A stretch of 15,254 nt of DNA from Gammaproteobacteria bacterium (lineage in GTDB: Bacteria; Pseudomonadota; Gammaproteobacteria; Chromatiales; Chromatiaceae): NCBI GenBank assembly GCA_024644505.1, contig JAHEHQ010000016.1:1-15254 (forward strand), in the 5' to 3' direction. The translations under genes were made by a program, and so were the position numbers. Positions 6,490-14,353 of the stretch are shown piece after piece (position 1 is the first letter of the stretch; every line of letters begins with the position of its first letter). The notes beneath the pieces were generated by a model. The model saw nothing but the letters and a program-made list of their open reading frames with translations, was not told the DNA's origin and searched no databases.

Positions 6490-8583
6490 TCATCCACTGT
6501 GTTCATTCGGCTTGCCAACCGTGGCAACGACCTTTATCTGGCGGTTGTCCGGCACCTCGTTGTAGGAGAGGACCCGCATGCCCGGTACGCTGTGTTTCAC
6601 GAATCTGGACATCCATGGCCTGATTCCCGCAGCGACGAGCAGTATGCTCTGCTGGTCCGCCATCTCCTGCTGGGCCGCCGTCTCGATCAGGGCCTGCTGC
6701 AGTCTTTCCGCCAGGCCCGGCTCGAATCCCACGCCTCCTTCATCCGAGGGATGTATGCTCTGTTGCAATATCTGTTCCAACCCTGGATCTAAAACAGAAA
6801 CCGGAATTTCTTCTGTAGAACCAACAAGTTGGTGAACGATGGCGCGGGACAGGGCCACTCTCGCACGTGCGGTCAGGGCGCCAATGTCTTGACTCTGGGT
6901 ACCGAATTCCGCCAGTGTTTCGGCGATCGTGCGGATATCCCGTATGGGCACACTCTCCGCCAGCAGGTTCTGCAGCACCTTCAACAGCTGGCCCAGGGAG
7001 AGGATCTTGGGCACCAGGTCCTCGACCAGTTTGGGGGCGGTGCGTGACAGCATGTCCAGCAGCTGCTGCACCTCTTCGTGGCCGATCAGCTCATGGGCCT
7101 GGGACTTCAGGATCTCGTTGAGGTGGGTGGCCACCACGGTGCTGGCATCCACCACGTGGTAGCCCATGGTCTGGGCATGGTCGCGCTGGCTCGGATCGAT
7201 CCAGACCGCATCGAGTCCGAATGCGGGGTCCTTGGCCTCCACGCCCTGCAGGGTTCCGAAAACATGACCCGAATTGATCGCCAGTTCCTTGTCGGGCTGA
7301 ACCTCGGCCTCACCCACGGCCACACCGTTCAGCAGTATGCGATAGGCCGTGGGGCTGAGATCCAGGTTATCCCTGATGTGTACAGGCTGGATCAGAAATC
7401 CCAGCTCCTGGGAGAGCTTCTTGCGCACGCCTTTGATACGGTTCATCAGCTGACCACCCTGGTTGCGATCCACCAGGGGGATCAGACGATACCCCACCTC
7501 GAGGCCGACGATATCCACGGGCTGAACGTCTTCCCAGGTCAACTCCTTCTGTTCGGCAGGTACCTCCGGCACCATTTCCGGTATCTCCTCTTCGACCAGC
7601 TGCTGGCGTCGATACAACCACCAGGCACCCGCTCCGGCCAGGGTGGCAAGGCTCAGGAATGCGAAATTGGGCATCCCGGGGATGATGCCCATCATGCCGA
7701 GAATGACGGCAGCCAGCGCCAGGACCCGGGGATTCGAGAACACCTGGTTGAGCACCTGGCCACCCATGTCCTGGGACGAGGCCACCCGGGTCACGATGAT
7801 CGCCGCCGATGTGGAAAGCAGCAGCGAGGGGATCTGGGCCACCAGGCCGTCACCGATGGTCAACAGGGCGTAGTAGCGCAGCGCCGTGGAGAAATCCAGG
7901 TCATGCTGCCCCATGCCGATGGACAGCCCGCCGATGATGTTGATCAACAGGATCAGAATGCCGGCAACCGCGTCGCCCCGGACAAACTTGCTGGCACCGT
8001 CCATGGCACCGTAGAAGTCGGCCTCCCGCGCCACGTCTTCACGCCGGTCCCGCGCTTCTTCCTGGGATATGAGACCGGCATTGAGATCCGCGTCGATGGC
8101 CATCTGTTTGCCGGGCATGGCATCCAGGGTGAACCTGGCGCTGACCTCTGAAACGCGGCCGGCACCCTTGGTCACCACCACGAAATTGATGATCACGAGG
8201 ATAAAGAACACCACCAGGCCGACAGCGTAGTTGCCGCCGATGACGAAGGCGCCGAAGGCCTCGATCACCTTGCCTGCCGCGTCCCCGCCCTGATGGCCTT
8301 CCAGCAGCACCACACGGGTGGAGGCCACATTCAGGGCCAGCCTCAACAGCGTGGCCACCAGCAGCAGGCTGGGAAATACGCTGAACTCTAGCGGCCTCAG
8401 GGTATAGACGACCACCAGCATCACCACCAGGGACAGGGCGATGTTGAAAGTGAACAGGACATCCAGGGCCAGGGGCGGCAAGGGTATCACCACCATCGCC
8501 AGCAGCAGCAGCATGACCAGCGGCGCACCCAGGCCCCGCGTGCCCATCTCTCTAAAATTGTTCAGAATGATCGTGGTGTCCAT
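6490..8583 (-). CDS. flhA: Flagellar export gate protein FlhA
   Basis: This is the large export-gate component of the flagellar type III secretion apparatus. The nonameric cytoplasmic ring binds chaperone-substrate complexes and the membrane part couples export to ion flow. The 697-residue product has about eight membrane helices in the first 330 residues, the FHIPEP family signature around 150-172 (RFTLDAMPGKQMAIDADLNA) followed by READFYGAMDGASKFVRGDA, a linker near 340-360, and a complete cytoplasmic domain with DLVPKILSLGQLLKVLQNLL and VPIRDIRTIAETL. Length is normal. The ATG lies 22 bp after the flhB stop, leaving little room for an independent promoter, so it is probably read with the fliL-to-flhB genes. 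Confidence 0.97.
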   Translation of the reverse strand: MDTTIILNNFREMGTRGLGAPLVMLLLLAMVVIPLPPLALDVLFTFNIALSLVVMLVVVYTLRPLEFSVFPSLLLVATLLRLALNVASTRVVLLEGHQGGDAAGKVIEAFGAFVIGGNYAVGLVVFFILVIINFVVVTKGAGRVSEVSARFTLDAMPGKQMAIDADLNAGLISQEEARDRREDVAREADFYGAMDGASKFVRGDAVAGILILLINIIGGLSIGMGQHDLDFSTALRYYALLTIGDGLVAQIPSLLLSTSAAIIVTRVASSQDMGGQVLNQVFSNPRVLALAAVILGMMGIIPGMPNFAFLSLATLAGAGAWWLYRRQQLVEEEIPEMVPEVPAEQKELTWEDVQPVDIVGLEVGYRLIPLVDRNQGGQLMNRIKGVRKKLSQELGFLIQPVHIRDNLDLSPTAYRILLNGVAVGEAEVQPDKELAINSGHVFGTLQGVEAKDPAFGLDAVWIDPSQRDHAQTMGYHVVDASTVVATHLNEILKSQAHELIGHEEVQQLLDMLSRTAPKLVEDLVPKILSLGQLLKVLQNLLAESVPIRDIRTIAETLAEFGTQSQDIGALTARARVALSRAIVHQLVGSTEEIPVSVLDPGLEQILQQSIHPSDEGGVGFEPGLAERLQQALIETAAQQEMADQQSILLVAAGIRPWMSRFVKHSVPGMRVLSYNEVPDNRQIKVVATVGKPNEHSG

Positions 8584-8605
8584 AAGCTGTCAGTTGACCT
8601 GTCGG

Positions 8606-9748
8606 TTAATCTTTCTCGGGAACCTGAAGTTCATCGGGTATGGGCATGTCCCGCGGGGAATCCGGCCTCATGCCGCCCTCGGTGCGATAGGCCCTTAGCT
8701 GGAAAACGTAAGCAAGCAGCTTGGCAACGGCCAGGTAGAGGCCCGCCGGGATCATGTCCCCCAGTTCCGTATGAAAGTAGATGGCGCGTGCCAACATGGG
8801 TGACTCGACCACGGGTACGTCATGCTCCTGGGCCACCCTGCGGATGTTGGCGGCAACCAGACCGGAGCCCTTCGCCACCAGCTTTGGTGCGCTCATGCGT
8901 GACTGGTCGTAGCGCAGCGCCACTGCAAAGTGGGTGGGGTTGGTCACCACCACGTCTGCCTTGGGCACCTCCTCCATCATCCGGCGCTGCGCCATTTCCC
9001 GCTGCAGGCTGCGGATGCGTCCCTTCACCTCGGGCCGCCCCTCGGTGTCCTTCATCTCCTCCTTGAGTTCCTGGCGGGTCATCTTGAGCTGCCGCTTGTG
9101 GTCCCAGAGCTGGAAAGGCACATCGATCAGGGCCACCAGGATCAGGGTGGTGGCGATCAGCACGAATGACCAGCCCACCAACCTGCCGAGTTGGGTCACC
9201 GCCGGTCCAAGTTCCATGGTGTTCAGTGCGATGAAATCCTCCAGAGTGGTCCAGAGCACCAGCGCTGTCGCGCCGCCGACCAGCAGGAACTTGGCCAGGG
9301 CCTTGAGCAGTTCCACCAGGCCCTTGACCGATACCATCCTCTTGAGCCCTTTCAGGGGATTGAGTTTTTCCAGCTTGGGGGCAATCGCCTCGGCGCTGAT
9401 GGTTATGCCGCCCAGGGCAACTGAGCTGATGACAGCCACCGCCACGACCAGGATGAAAAAGGGCGAGAGAACCAAAAGCGTTTCCTGAATGGCGGAACCC
9501 AGACGCAGCAGCATCGCCGCGGGGTCGTACATGTCCGCCCTGGGAATAGTGAAACCCGCAGTCATGACATCGGAAAGTCCCTGTCCCAGGTGTCCGCTCA
9601 TTCCCACCATCGCGGCACCTCCGACCAGGACGATGGCCATGGTATTGAGTTCCCTGGAACGGGCGATCTGACCCTTGCGCTTACTGTCCTGAAGCCGTTT
9701 TTGTGTGGGTTGTTCTGTTTTTTCCTGGCCGTCGCGGTTCTCTGCCAT
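8606..9748 (-). CDS. flhB: Flagellar export switch protein FlhB
   Basis: FlhB is the export-gate protein that switches substrate specificity from rod/hook to filament proteins after self-cleavage. The 380-residue protein has the basic, polar N-terminus typical of the family (EKTEQPTQKRLQDSKRKGQ), four membrane segments, a connecting region (MTRQELKEEMKDTEGRP), and the autocleavage motif NPTH at 270-273, with cleavage expected between Asn270 and Pro271. The C-terminal tail ends in the PIPDEL motif common in gammaproteobacterial FlhB. It starts three bases after the fliR stop, consistent with a coupled operon. Confidence 0.97.
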   Translation of the reverse strand: MAENRDGQEKTEQPTQKRLQDSKRKGQIARSRELNTMAIVLVGGAAMVGMSGHLGQGLSDVMTAGFTIPRADMYDPAAMLLRLGSAIQETLLVLSPFFILVVAVAVISSVALGGITISAEAIAPKLEKLNPLKGLKRMVSVKGLVELLKALAKFLLVGGATALVLWTTLEDFIALNTMELGPAVTQLGRLVGWSFVLIATTLILVALIDVPFQLWDHKRQLKMTRQELKEEMKDTEGRPEVKGRIRSLQREMAQRRMMEEVPKADVVVTNPTHFAVALRYDQSRMSAPKLVAKGSGLVAANIRRVAQEHDVPVVESPMLARAIYFHTELGDMIPAGLYLAVAKLLAYVFQLRAYRTEGGMRPDSPRDMPIPDELQVPEKD

Positions 9749-9751
9749 AAC

Positions 9752-10531
9752 TCATCCCCCAATGAACAGGATGTGCCGGATCAGACTCAGGCCCTCCGCC
9801 ATGAAATCCTCGAAGATATTCATGACATTGGGCAGCGTGATCCAGATCAGCAGAAAACCGATCAGCATGGAGATGGGAAAACCGACGGCGAAAATATTCA
9901 GCTGCGGCGCGGCGCGTCCGATGATGCCCATACCCAGGTTGACCAGCAACAGCGCCGCCATCACCGGCAGAGCCATCAACAGGCCGCCGCTGAACATCCG
10001 GCTGCCCCAGCCGATGATCTCCTTCATGCCGTTGCGGCTGATACCGTCAACCGCGACGGGAAAGGTGTGAAAACTCTCGATCAGCAGTTCGATGAGAATC
10101 AGATGGACGTCGAGAACCAGAAAGCCCAGGGTCGCCAGGATCAGATAGAACTGGGACACCACGGGCACCTGTACACCGTTTTGCGGATCCATCATGGAGG
10201 CAAAACCCAGCCCCATGCTGTAGGCCATCACCTGGCCGCCGAAGATCAGCGCACCGAATACCATCTGCAGAACGAATCCCATGGCCACACCGATCAGTAT
10301 CTGCTGCAGCACCATCAGGAATGCCTCGCTGCTGAAAACTTCCACAGGTGCCGGGGGCGGCACCAGGGGCATCACCAGCCAGGTCAGGACCAGAAGCAGA
10401 CTGAGACGAAACATCACCGGGGTCTGGCGTGAACTGATGACCGGGGACGATGCCATGAAGGCACCGATGCGGATCATGGGCCAGATGAATGCGGCCAACC
10501 AGAGCAGAAGCTGTTCCTCGCTGAAGGCCAT
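9752..10531 (-). CDS. fliR: Flagellar export gate protein FliR
   Basis: FliR is a polytopic inner-membrane component of the export-gate core, forming the FliP5-FliQ4-FliR1 helical assembly. The 259 residues are almost wholly hydrophobic with about six membrane segments, beginning FSEEQLLLWLAAFIWPMIRI and containing the family-typical SRQTPVMFRLSL, GFVLQMVFGALIFGGQVMAY and GLGFASMMDPQNG. It starts 12 bp after the fliQ stop and ends 3 bp before flhB. Length is normal and nothing is missing. Confidence 0.96.
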   Translation of the reverse strand: MAFSEEQLLLWLAAFIWPMIRIGAFMASSPVISSRQTPVMFRLSLLLVLTWLVMPLVPPPAPVEVFSSEAFLMVLQQILIGVAMGFVLQMVFGALIFGGQVMAYSMGLGFASMMDPQNGVQVPVVSQFYLILATLGFLVLDVHLILIELLIESFHTFPVAVDGISRNGMKEIIGWGSRMFSGGLLMALPVMAALLLVNLGMGIIGRAAPQLNIFAVGFPISMLIGFLLIWITLPNVMNIFEDFMAEGLSLIRHILFIGG

Positions 10532-10543
10532 GGGATTTACTGA

Positions 10544-10813
10544 TTAACCAATCAGTTCCGGAATGCTTTCAAAAAGGGTGATGGTGAAGTTCATGATCAC
10601 CCGCAGCATCCAGGGACCCGCCGCCATCAGCACCACCACCACGATAATCAACTTGGGGATGAAGGTCAGGGTCATCTCGTTGATCTGGGTTGCGGCCTGG
10701 AACATGGCCACCACCAGACCCACCAGCAGCGCCGGTATCAGTATTGCCGCACCCAGCACCGTGGTTGCCTCCAGCGCCGACTGCCCGATATCCAGAACCG
10801 TGTCAGGTGTCAT
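10544..10813 (-). CDS. fliQ: Flagellar export gate protein FliQ
   Basis: FliQ is a small two-helix export-gate subunit that packs around the FliP-FliR core. The 89-residue product from the ATG at 10811-10813 begins MTPDTVLDIGQSALEATTVL and matches the usual family length, with helices at about 18-40 and 52-76. The frame stays open upstream to a GTG at 10949-10951, inside the inserted element, preceded by GAGG at seven-base spacing; that would add 46 unrelated residues. I prefer the conserved start. The inserted element ends seven bases before this ATG, so the former upstream sequence (GGGG, 7-10 bases from the ATG) was replaced by the element's terminal repeat, leaving no good ribosome-binding site. 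Expression may therefore be altered. Confidence 0.93.
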   Translation of the reverse strand: MTPDTVLDIGQSALEATTVLGAAILIPALLVGLVVAMFQAATQINEMTLTFIPKLIIVVVVLMAAGPWMLRVIMNFTITLFESIPELIG

Positions 10814-10820
10814 CTGGTTG
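10814..10820 (-). promoter_or_regulatory. Residual fliQ leader, ribosome-binding site displaced
   Basis: Only seven ancestral bases (CAACCAG on the minus strand) remain between the fliQ ATG and the inserted element. Rejoining the flanks across the element, with one TTG copy removed, gives fliP stop TAG, then GGGGCAACCAG, then ATG: an 11-base gap with a GGGG that could serve as a weak ribosome-binding site. With the element present the same positions read GGCCC from the terminal repeat; the nearest AGG is about 11 bases from the ATG. Confidence 0.55.
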
Positions 10821-10848
10821 GGGCCTGTTAACACTATGCGGATACCCA
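10821..10848 (+). repeat. Left 28-bp terminal inverted repeat
   Basis: It reads GGGCCTGTTAACACTATGCG followed by GATACCCA, and is perfectly complementary to 11087-11114. The match stops at the outer edge: 10820 and 11115 do not pair. Confidence 0.9.
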
Positions 10849-10850
10849 GC

Positions 10851-10976
10851 GTTGGCTCTCCAATGAGGCCAGGCGCCCCGAAGGAAGTGCCCTTGGGGTG
10901 CAAGGCGCGCAGAGCGAAGTTTGGTCGGCCCAAATGAGCGATGCGCAACACCGTATGGCCTCATTGGAGAGCCAAC
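10851..10976. repeat. Internal hairpin A of the element (21-bp perfect arms)
   Basis: The arms 10851-10871 (GTTGGCTCTCCAATGAGGCC then A) and 10956-10976 are perfectly complementary over 21 bp. The loop itself holds a further stem: GCGCCCCGAAGG at 10873-10884 pairs with CCTTGGGGTGC at 10891-10901 with one bulge and one wobble pair. This indicates selection for, or origin from, a folded nucleic acid. Confidence 0.85.
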
Positions 10977-10983
10977 CCGAAGG

Positions 10984-11084
10984 GACGGGGCCATTTTTCT
11001 GCATGACCGCGTTGCACTTTCGCTTATGTACGGCAGGTACACTGCGCTCAGTGCGCCTTGTCCTGCAAAAAAATGGCCTCCGTC
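10984..11084. repeat. Internal hairpin B of the element (about 20-bp arms)
   Basis: The arms 10984-11003 (GACGGGGCCATTTTTCTGCA) and 11064-11084 are complementary apart from one mismatch and one extra base. The loop includes CACTGCGCTCAGTG, a short perfect stem. It lies directly beside hairpin A and both are enclosed by the terminal repeats. Confidence 0.8.
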
Positions 11085-11086
11085 GA

Positions 11087-11114
11087 TGGGTATCCGCATA
11101 GTGTTAACAGGCCC
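11087..11114 (-). repeat. Right 28-bp terminal inverted repeat
   Basis: It is the exact reverse complement of 10821-10848. It ends seven bases before the fliP stop codon (11122-11124) as read on the plus strand; on the minus strand it begins just after the fliP end. Confidence 0.9.
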
Positions 11115-11121
11115 TTGCCCC

Positions 11122-11862
11122 CTATACCAGGAAACTCGAAGCCAGAGTGCCGAACACCAGGGCCCAGCCGTCGATGAGTACAAAGAGCATGATCTTGAAC
11201 GGCAGAGATATGATCAGGGGTGACAGCATCATCATGCCCATGGACATCAGGACGCTGGCCACCACCAGATCGATGATCAGAAAAGGAATGAAAATGAGGA
11301 AACCGATCTGGAATCCGGTTTTCAGCTCCGATGTGGCGAAGGCCGGCAGCAGCACCGAGAACGGAACCTGTTCGCTACTCTGAAAGGCCTCGAAGTTGCC
11401 GATTCGGGAAAACAGTGCCAGGTCGCTTTCCCGGGTCTGGGCAAGCATGAATTCACGTACCGGGAACGACGCCTTTTCAACGGCCTGCTGTGCCGCAATC
11501 TCTCCCTCCAGATAAGGCTCGACGCCCACCTGATAGGTCTCCTCGAACACGGGCATCATGATGAAGACGGTAAGGAACAGGGCCAGCCCGATGAGTATCT
11601 GATTCGACGGCGTGTGCTGGGTTCCGAGGGCCTGGCGCAGAATGGCCAGTACGATCACCACCCGCGCAAAAGAGGTCATCATCAGCAGGGCGCCGGGCAG
11701 CAGGCTGAGCGCCGTCATGAAAAGGAGCACCTGCAGGCTCAGGGTATAGGTCTGCCCGCTGCCGTCCGCAGAAGGGGTCAGTGTGAACGCTTCCAGACCG
11801 GGGGCCGCGAAACCGGACAGCGGCAGTAACAGAAGTGACAATGCGGGTACGTAAAGCCTCAC
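11122..11862 (-). CDS. fliP: Flagellar export gate protein FliP
   Basis: FliP is the pentameric core subunit of the export gate. The 246-residue precursor has a cleavable signal peptide (MRLYVPALSLLLLPLSGFA, cleavage expected before APGLEAF), as is usual for flagellar FliP, followed by four membrane helices. Family-typical stretches include LLPGALLMMTSFARVVIVL, REFMLAQTRESDLALF and LKTGFQIGFLIFIPFLIIDL. The start codon is GTG (11860-11862), overlapping the fliO stop as GTGA, so it is translated by coupling to fliO. Its stop is followed seven bases later by the inserted 294-bp element, instead of the close fliQ junction expected. Confidence 0.97.
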   Translation of the reverse strand: MRLYVPALSLLLLPLSGFAAPGLEAFTLTPSADGSGQTYTLSLQVLLFMTALSLLPGALLMMTSFARVVIVLAILRQALGTQHTPSNQILIGLALFLTVFIMMPVFEETYQVGVEPYLEGEIAAQQAVEKASFPVREFMLAQTRESDLALFSRIGNFEAFQSSEQVPFSVLLPAFATSELKTGFQIGFLIFIPFLIIDLVVASVLMSMGMMMLSPLIISLPFKIMLFVLIDGWALVFGTLASSFLV

Positions 11863-12290
11863 AGCGGCGTGGCCTCGATTTCCGTTCGCAGCCTGGATTC
11901 AAAAGCCTCCCCGGTGGCATCCGTAACCGGATCAGCGCCGCCTTCGATAACGTGCAACATCTGAACCCGCCCCGGCGCCACACCAACCAGCAGCCTGGCA
12001 TCGCCCACCTGCAGCACCACGGCCCGCTCCCGGGGCCCCAGCGACACGCCGCCGAGAATGGTCACCATGCCCTTGCCGGCAACCGGCAGCCTGCCGTAGC
12101 GGCGGACCAGCCAACCCAGTCCGATGATCAGCGCCAGGATAAGCAGCAGCCCGCCCGCTGTTTCCATCAGGGCGCCGGTCCCCAGGGGAGACACACCCAG
12201 GCCGGTCGGAGTAACCTTGTCCTCGGCTCCATGGATGAGCGGCGAGGCCAGCGCCAGAACCGACAAAAGGACGCAGGCGGGAGATTTCAT
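11859..12290 (-). CDS. fliO: Flagellar biosynthesis protein FliO
   Basis: FliO is a small membrane protein that helps assemble the FliP ring. From the ATG at 12288-12290 it is 143 residues: a signal-like hydrophobic N-terminus (KSPACVLLSVLALASPLIHG), one membrane helix (about residues 45-64, GLLLILALIIGLGWLVRRYG) and a cytoplasmic domain with VTILGGVSLGPRERAVVLQV and RLLVGVAPG, the usual FliO pattern. A GTG one codon earlier is an alternative start. The ATG shares its A with the fliN stop (TGATG), and the gene's own stop overlaps the fliP GTG, so all three are translationally linked. Confidence 0.93.
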   Translation of the reverse strand: MKSPACVLLSVLALASPLIHGAEDKVTPTGLGVSPLGTGALMETAGGLLLILALIIGLGWLVRRYGRLPVAGKGMVTILGGVSLGPRERAVVLQVGDARLLVGVAPGRVQMLHVIEGGADPVTDATGEAFESRLRTEIEATPL

Positions 12291-12691
12291 CACTGCAATC
12301 TCTTGACCCGGTCGGCGGGGCTTATGACGTCGGTCAGACGCACCCCGAACTTGTCGTTGACCACCACCACCTCGCCCTGGGCTATGAGGGTACCGTTAAC
12401 CAGTACATCCATGGGTTCCCCGGCCAGCCGGTCCAGTTCGACCACCGAGCCCTGATTGAGCTGCAGCAGGTTGCGGATGCTGATCTTGGTCCGGCCGATT
12501 TCCATGGAAATGATAACGGGCACGTCGAGGATCGCATCCAGGCTCACCTCCCCGTCCATTTTGCCGCTTTCGGGCTGAAGCTCCTGGAACTGGGCGGATT
12601 CCGCCCCGGATTCGGCTTGCCGCTGTCCATCCATCGAATGGGACCAGTCGTCAGACGATGCCTCATTCTGGTCCGTGTTCATCTCACTCAT
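12290..12691 (-). CDS. fliN: Flagellar motor switch protein FliN
   Basis: FliN forms the bulk of the C-ring and, with FliM, sets rotation direction and supports export. The 133-residue protein has an acidic, probably disordered N-terminal extension (about 1-48) and the SpoA/FliN C-terminal domain: LDAILDVPVIISMEIGRTKI, LLQLNQGSVVELDRLAGEPM, DVLVNGTLIAQGEVVVVNDK and FGVRLTDVISPADRVKRL. A GGGTG lies six bases before the ATG. An 84-bp gap with no evident signals separates it from fliM, larger than the other junctions in this group. Confidence 0.97.
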   Translation of the reverse strand: MSEMNTDQNEASSDDWSHSMDGQRQAESGAESAQFQELQPESGKMDGEVSLDAILDVPVIISMEIGRTKISIRNLLQLNQGSVVELDRLAGEPMDVLVNGTLIAQGEVVVVNDKFGVRLTDVISPADRVKRLQ

Positions 12692-12775
12692 AGTGTCACC
12701 CTGCCTCTTGGTTACATTGGGGGCCTGTTCATACCCCGGCCTGCCCTGGTCAAATATGTCGGCTGCCTGAATCCT

Positions 12776-13786
12776 TTATCTCTTGTTGGCCAGCTTCTTG
12801 ATGTTTTCCCTGCCGCCTCGTGCCTTCCATTCCCGCACCTTGATGGCATACTTCCCGTCGGAAACCCCCAGGGTTCCATGAAAAACAGGCACGGTTGCGG
12901 CGAAACCCTCCACCATGGTGGGAATGTCGATGGGAATGATGTCTCCCTGCTTTAGCCGCGCCAGCTCTCTCATGGAGATCTGAGTCTCGGTGAGTATGCT
13001 GCTCACCTCGATCTCGGCATCCATGATCTCTTCCCTGAGGGACTGCTCCCAGCGTTCGTCGCGGTCACCGCGGTCACTCTGTACGCCCGCATCTAGTAAG
13101 TCTCGAATGGGTTCCACCATCGAATAGGGCATGCAGATGTGCATATCGCCTCCACCCGCCTCCAACTCGATGTGAAAGGTGGTAATCACGACAACTTCGG
13201 AGGGGCTGACGATATTGGCAAACTGGGGATTCACTTCGTAGCCCAGATACTCAAACTTGAGTTCCAGCACCGGCTTCCAGGCCTGCTCGAGGTCCGCGAA
13301 GGCCAGGTCCAGCAGTATCCTGACAACGCGCTGTTCCGTGGGCGTCAGATCCCTGCCCTCGATCTTTGTATGAAAGCGCCCGGTGCCGCCGAAAAAATTG
13401 TCGACCACGCTGAACACCAGCTTTGGATCCAGAACACAGAGCCCCTTGCCCTTCAGTGGCGGCACCCGAATCATGTTCAGGCTGGTGGGAACAAACAGGC
13501 TGTGCACAAACTCGGAGAACTTGACCATCTGCACGCCGGAAACGGATAGATCCGCGGATCTTCTCAGCATATTGAACAGACTGGTGCGATAGTGCCTGGC
13601 GAATCGCTCGTTGATCATCTCCAGGGTGGGAAGCCGGCCTCTGACGATGCGATCCTGACTGGCGAAGTCGTAGGAGCGGGCGTCACCGTCAAATCGATCA
13701 GCCTCATCGGTCTCGACGGCCCCGTTGTCCACCCCGTGCAGAAGGGCGTCGATTTCGTCTTGTGAAAGAAGGTCATTGGTGCTCAT
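12776..13786 (-). CDS. fliM: Flagellar motor switch protein FliM
   Basis: FliM is the switch subunit that receives phosphorylated CheY. The 336 residues include the N-terminal CheY-binding peptide LLSQDEIDALLHGV (about 6-19), fully conserved, a middle domain with FFGGTGRFHTKIEGRDLTPT (GGTG at 133-136, the FliG-contact motif) and a C-terminal SpoA domain with LGVSDGKYAIKVREW. It starts one base after the fliL stop. The intact CheY-binding peptide matters here because the window's CheY has a changed acidic pocket and cheA/cheZ are not alongside. Confidence 0.97.
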   Translation of the reverse strand: MSTNDLLSQDEIDALLHGVDNGAVETDEADRFDGDARSYDFASQDRIVRGRLPTLEMINERFARHYRTSLFNMLRRSADLSVSGVQMVKFSEFVHSLFVPTSLNMIRVPPLKGKGLCVLDPKLVFSVVDNFFGGTGRFHTKIEGRDLTPTEQRVVRILLDLAFADLEQAWKPVLELKFEYLGYEVNPQFANIVSPSEVVVITTFHIELEAGGGDMHICMPYSMVEPIRDLLDAGVQSDRGDRDERWEQSLREEIMDAEIEVSSILTETQISMRELARLKQGDIIPIDIPTMVEGFAATVPVFHGTLGVSDGKYAIKVREWKARGGRENIKKLANKR

Positions 13787-13787
13787 G

Positions 13788-14315
13788 TCATTGCATCACG
13801 AAGGAGGTAAAGTAGACCCCTTCGATCTCCCCGGTCCCGCCCTCATCGACGACGATCTTGTTGAGCACATTCTTCATCCGCGCCTGCAGTTTCTTTTTGC
13901 CCTTGCGATCCTGCAGAGCGGTATCTTTCTGACTGCCGAACAGGGTTAGCAATTGATCGCGGATCAGGGGATTGTTGTATTCGAGAAACTCCACCAGGTC
14001 CGGCTCACGTGTCATGAGCTGCACCCCAACCTGCATCATGGTGAACCTGCCGCCCGGCGGCAGATTGACCACGAAGACCGGTTCCAGGGGATGGTAAAGA
14101 GCCGGGTTGTCTTCATCATCGACAATCTTCTTTGCTTCGCCATCCAGTTGTTCCGTCGCAGGTTTGGAGTCACTCAGAAGAAACCAGGCGACGCCTCCAC
14201 CAACCGTCGGCAGCAACAGCGCAGCCAGGGCTATCAAGATGATAAGTTTCTTTTTTGATCCCGCAGACTTCTCGATGCCGAGATCCAGATCGGAGTCCAT
14301 TGCGTCGTTTTCCAT
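13788..14315 (-). CDS. fliL: Flagellar basal body-associated protein FliL
   Basis: FliL is a single-pass inner-membrane protein that surrounds and supports the stator. The 175-residue product has a short acidic cytoplasmic start, a Lys cluster, one membrane helix (about 24-48, KLIILIALAALLLPTVGGGV onward), a linker and a periplasmic domain containing YHPLEPVFVVNLPPGG, REPDLVEFLEYNNPLIRDQL and FGSQKDTALQDRKGK. The end EGVYFTSFVMQ is typical of FliL. It is the first gene after a sigma-54-type promoter (14354-14369), giving a leader of roughly 28 nt. The ATG at 14313-14315 has only a weak ribosome-binding site; a second in-frame ATG five codons later is possible. Confidence 0.95.
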   Translation of the reverse strand: MENDAMDSDLDLGIEKSAGSKKKLIILIALAALLLPTVGGGVAWFLLSDSKPATEQLDGEAKKIVDDEDNPALYHPLEPVFVVNLPPGGRFTMMQVGVQLMTREPDLVEFLEYNNPLIRDQLLTLFGSQKDTALQDRKGKKKLQARMKNVLNKIVVDEGGTGEIEGVYFTSFVMQ

Positions 14316-14353
14316 GGCAATATGATTCTCTTTATGCTTACGGGCTCTTCACA

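Larger units (their letters stand above)
10821..11114. mobile_element. 294-bp MITE-like element between fliP and fliQ
   Basis: The element is bounded by perfect 28-bp inverted repeats: left 10821-10848, beginning GGGCCTGTTAACACTATGCG, and right 11087-11114. It is flanked on both sides by TTG (10818-10820 and 11115-11117), which fits a 3-bp target duplication. It encodes no transposase, so it looks like a non-autonomous miniature element moved by an enzyme made elsewhere. Internally it holds two further long inverted repeats arranged side by side, so the whole would fold as a three-way junction. It sits exactly in the fliP-fliQ junction, a gap of only about 11 bp without it. A 3-bp duplication is known for some IS5-family groups, but I cannot assign a family from sequence alone. 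Confidence 0.85.

Noticed and set aside
7078..8151. Plus-strand open frame of 357 codons opposite flhA
   Set aside because: It is fully antisense to the clearly recognised flhA, has a His/Gln/Asp-rich composition typical of the shadow of a membrane-protein gene, and shows no known motif.
9590..10432. Plus-strand open frame of 280 codons opposite flhB and fliR
   Set aside because: It is a shadow frame rich in His and Gln, crossing two genuine genes on the other strand, with no recognisable domain.
10821..11114. Integron attC-like site
   Set aside because: The GTTAACA and GTTGGCT ends loosely resemble core sites, but the GTTRRRY/RYYYAAC pattern is not met, no integrase or cassette genes are present, and the flanking 3-bp duplication fits transposition better.
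10803..11183. Minus-strand open frame of 126 codons across the inserted element
   Set aside because: It runs from inside fliP through the element into fliQ in the wrong frame, and its product resembles nothing known.
12720..12729. Short match (GGGGCCTGTT) to the element end, in the fliM-fliN gap
   Set aside because: Only ten bases match, with no second end or target duplication, so it is most likely chance.
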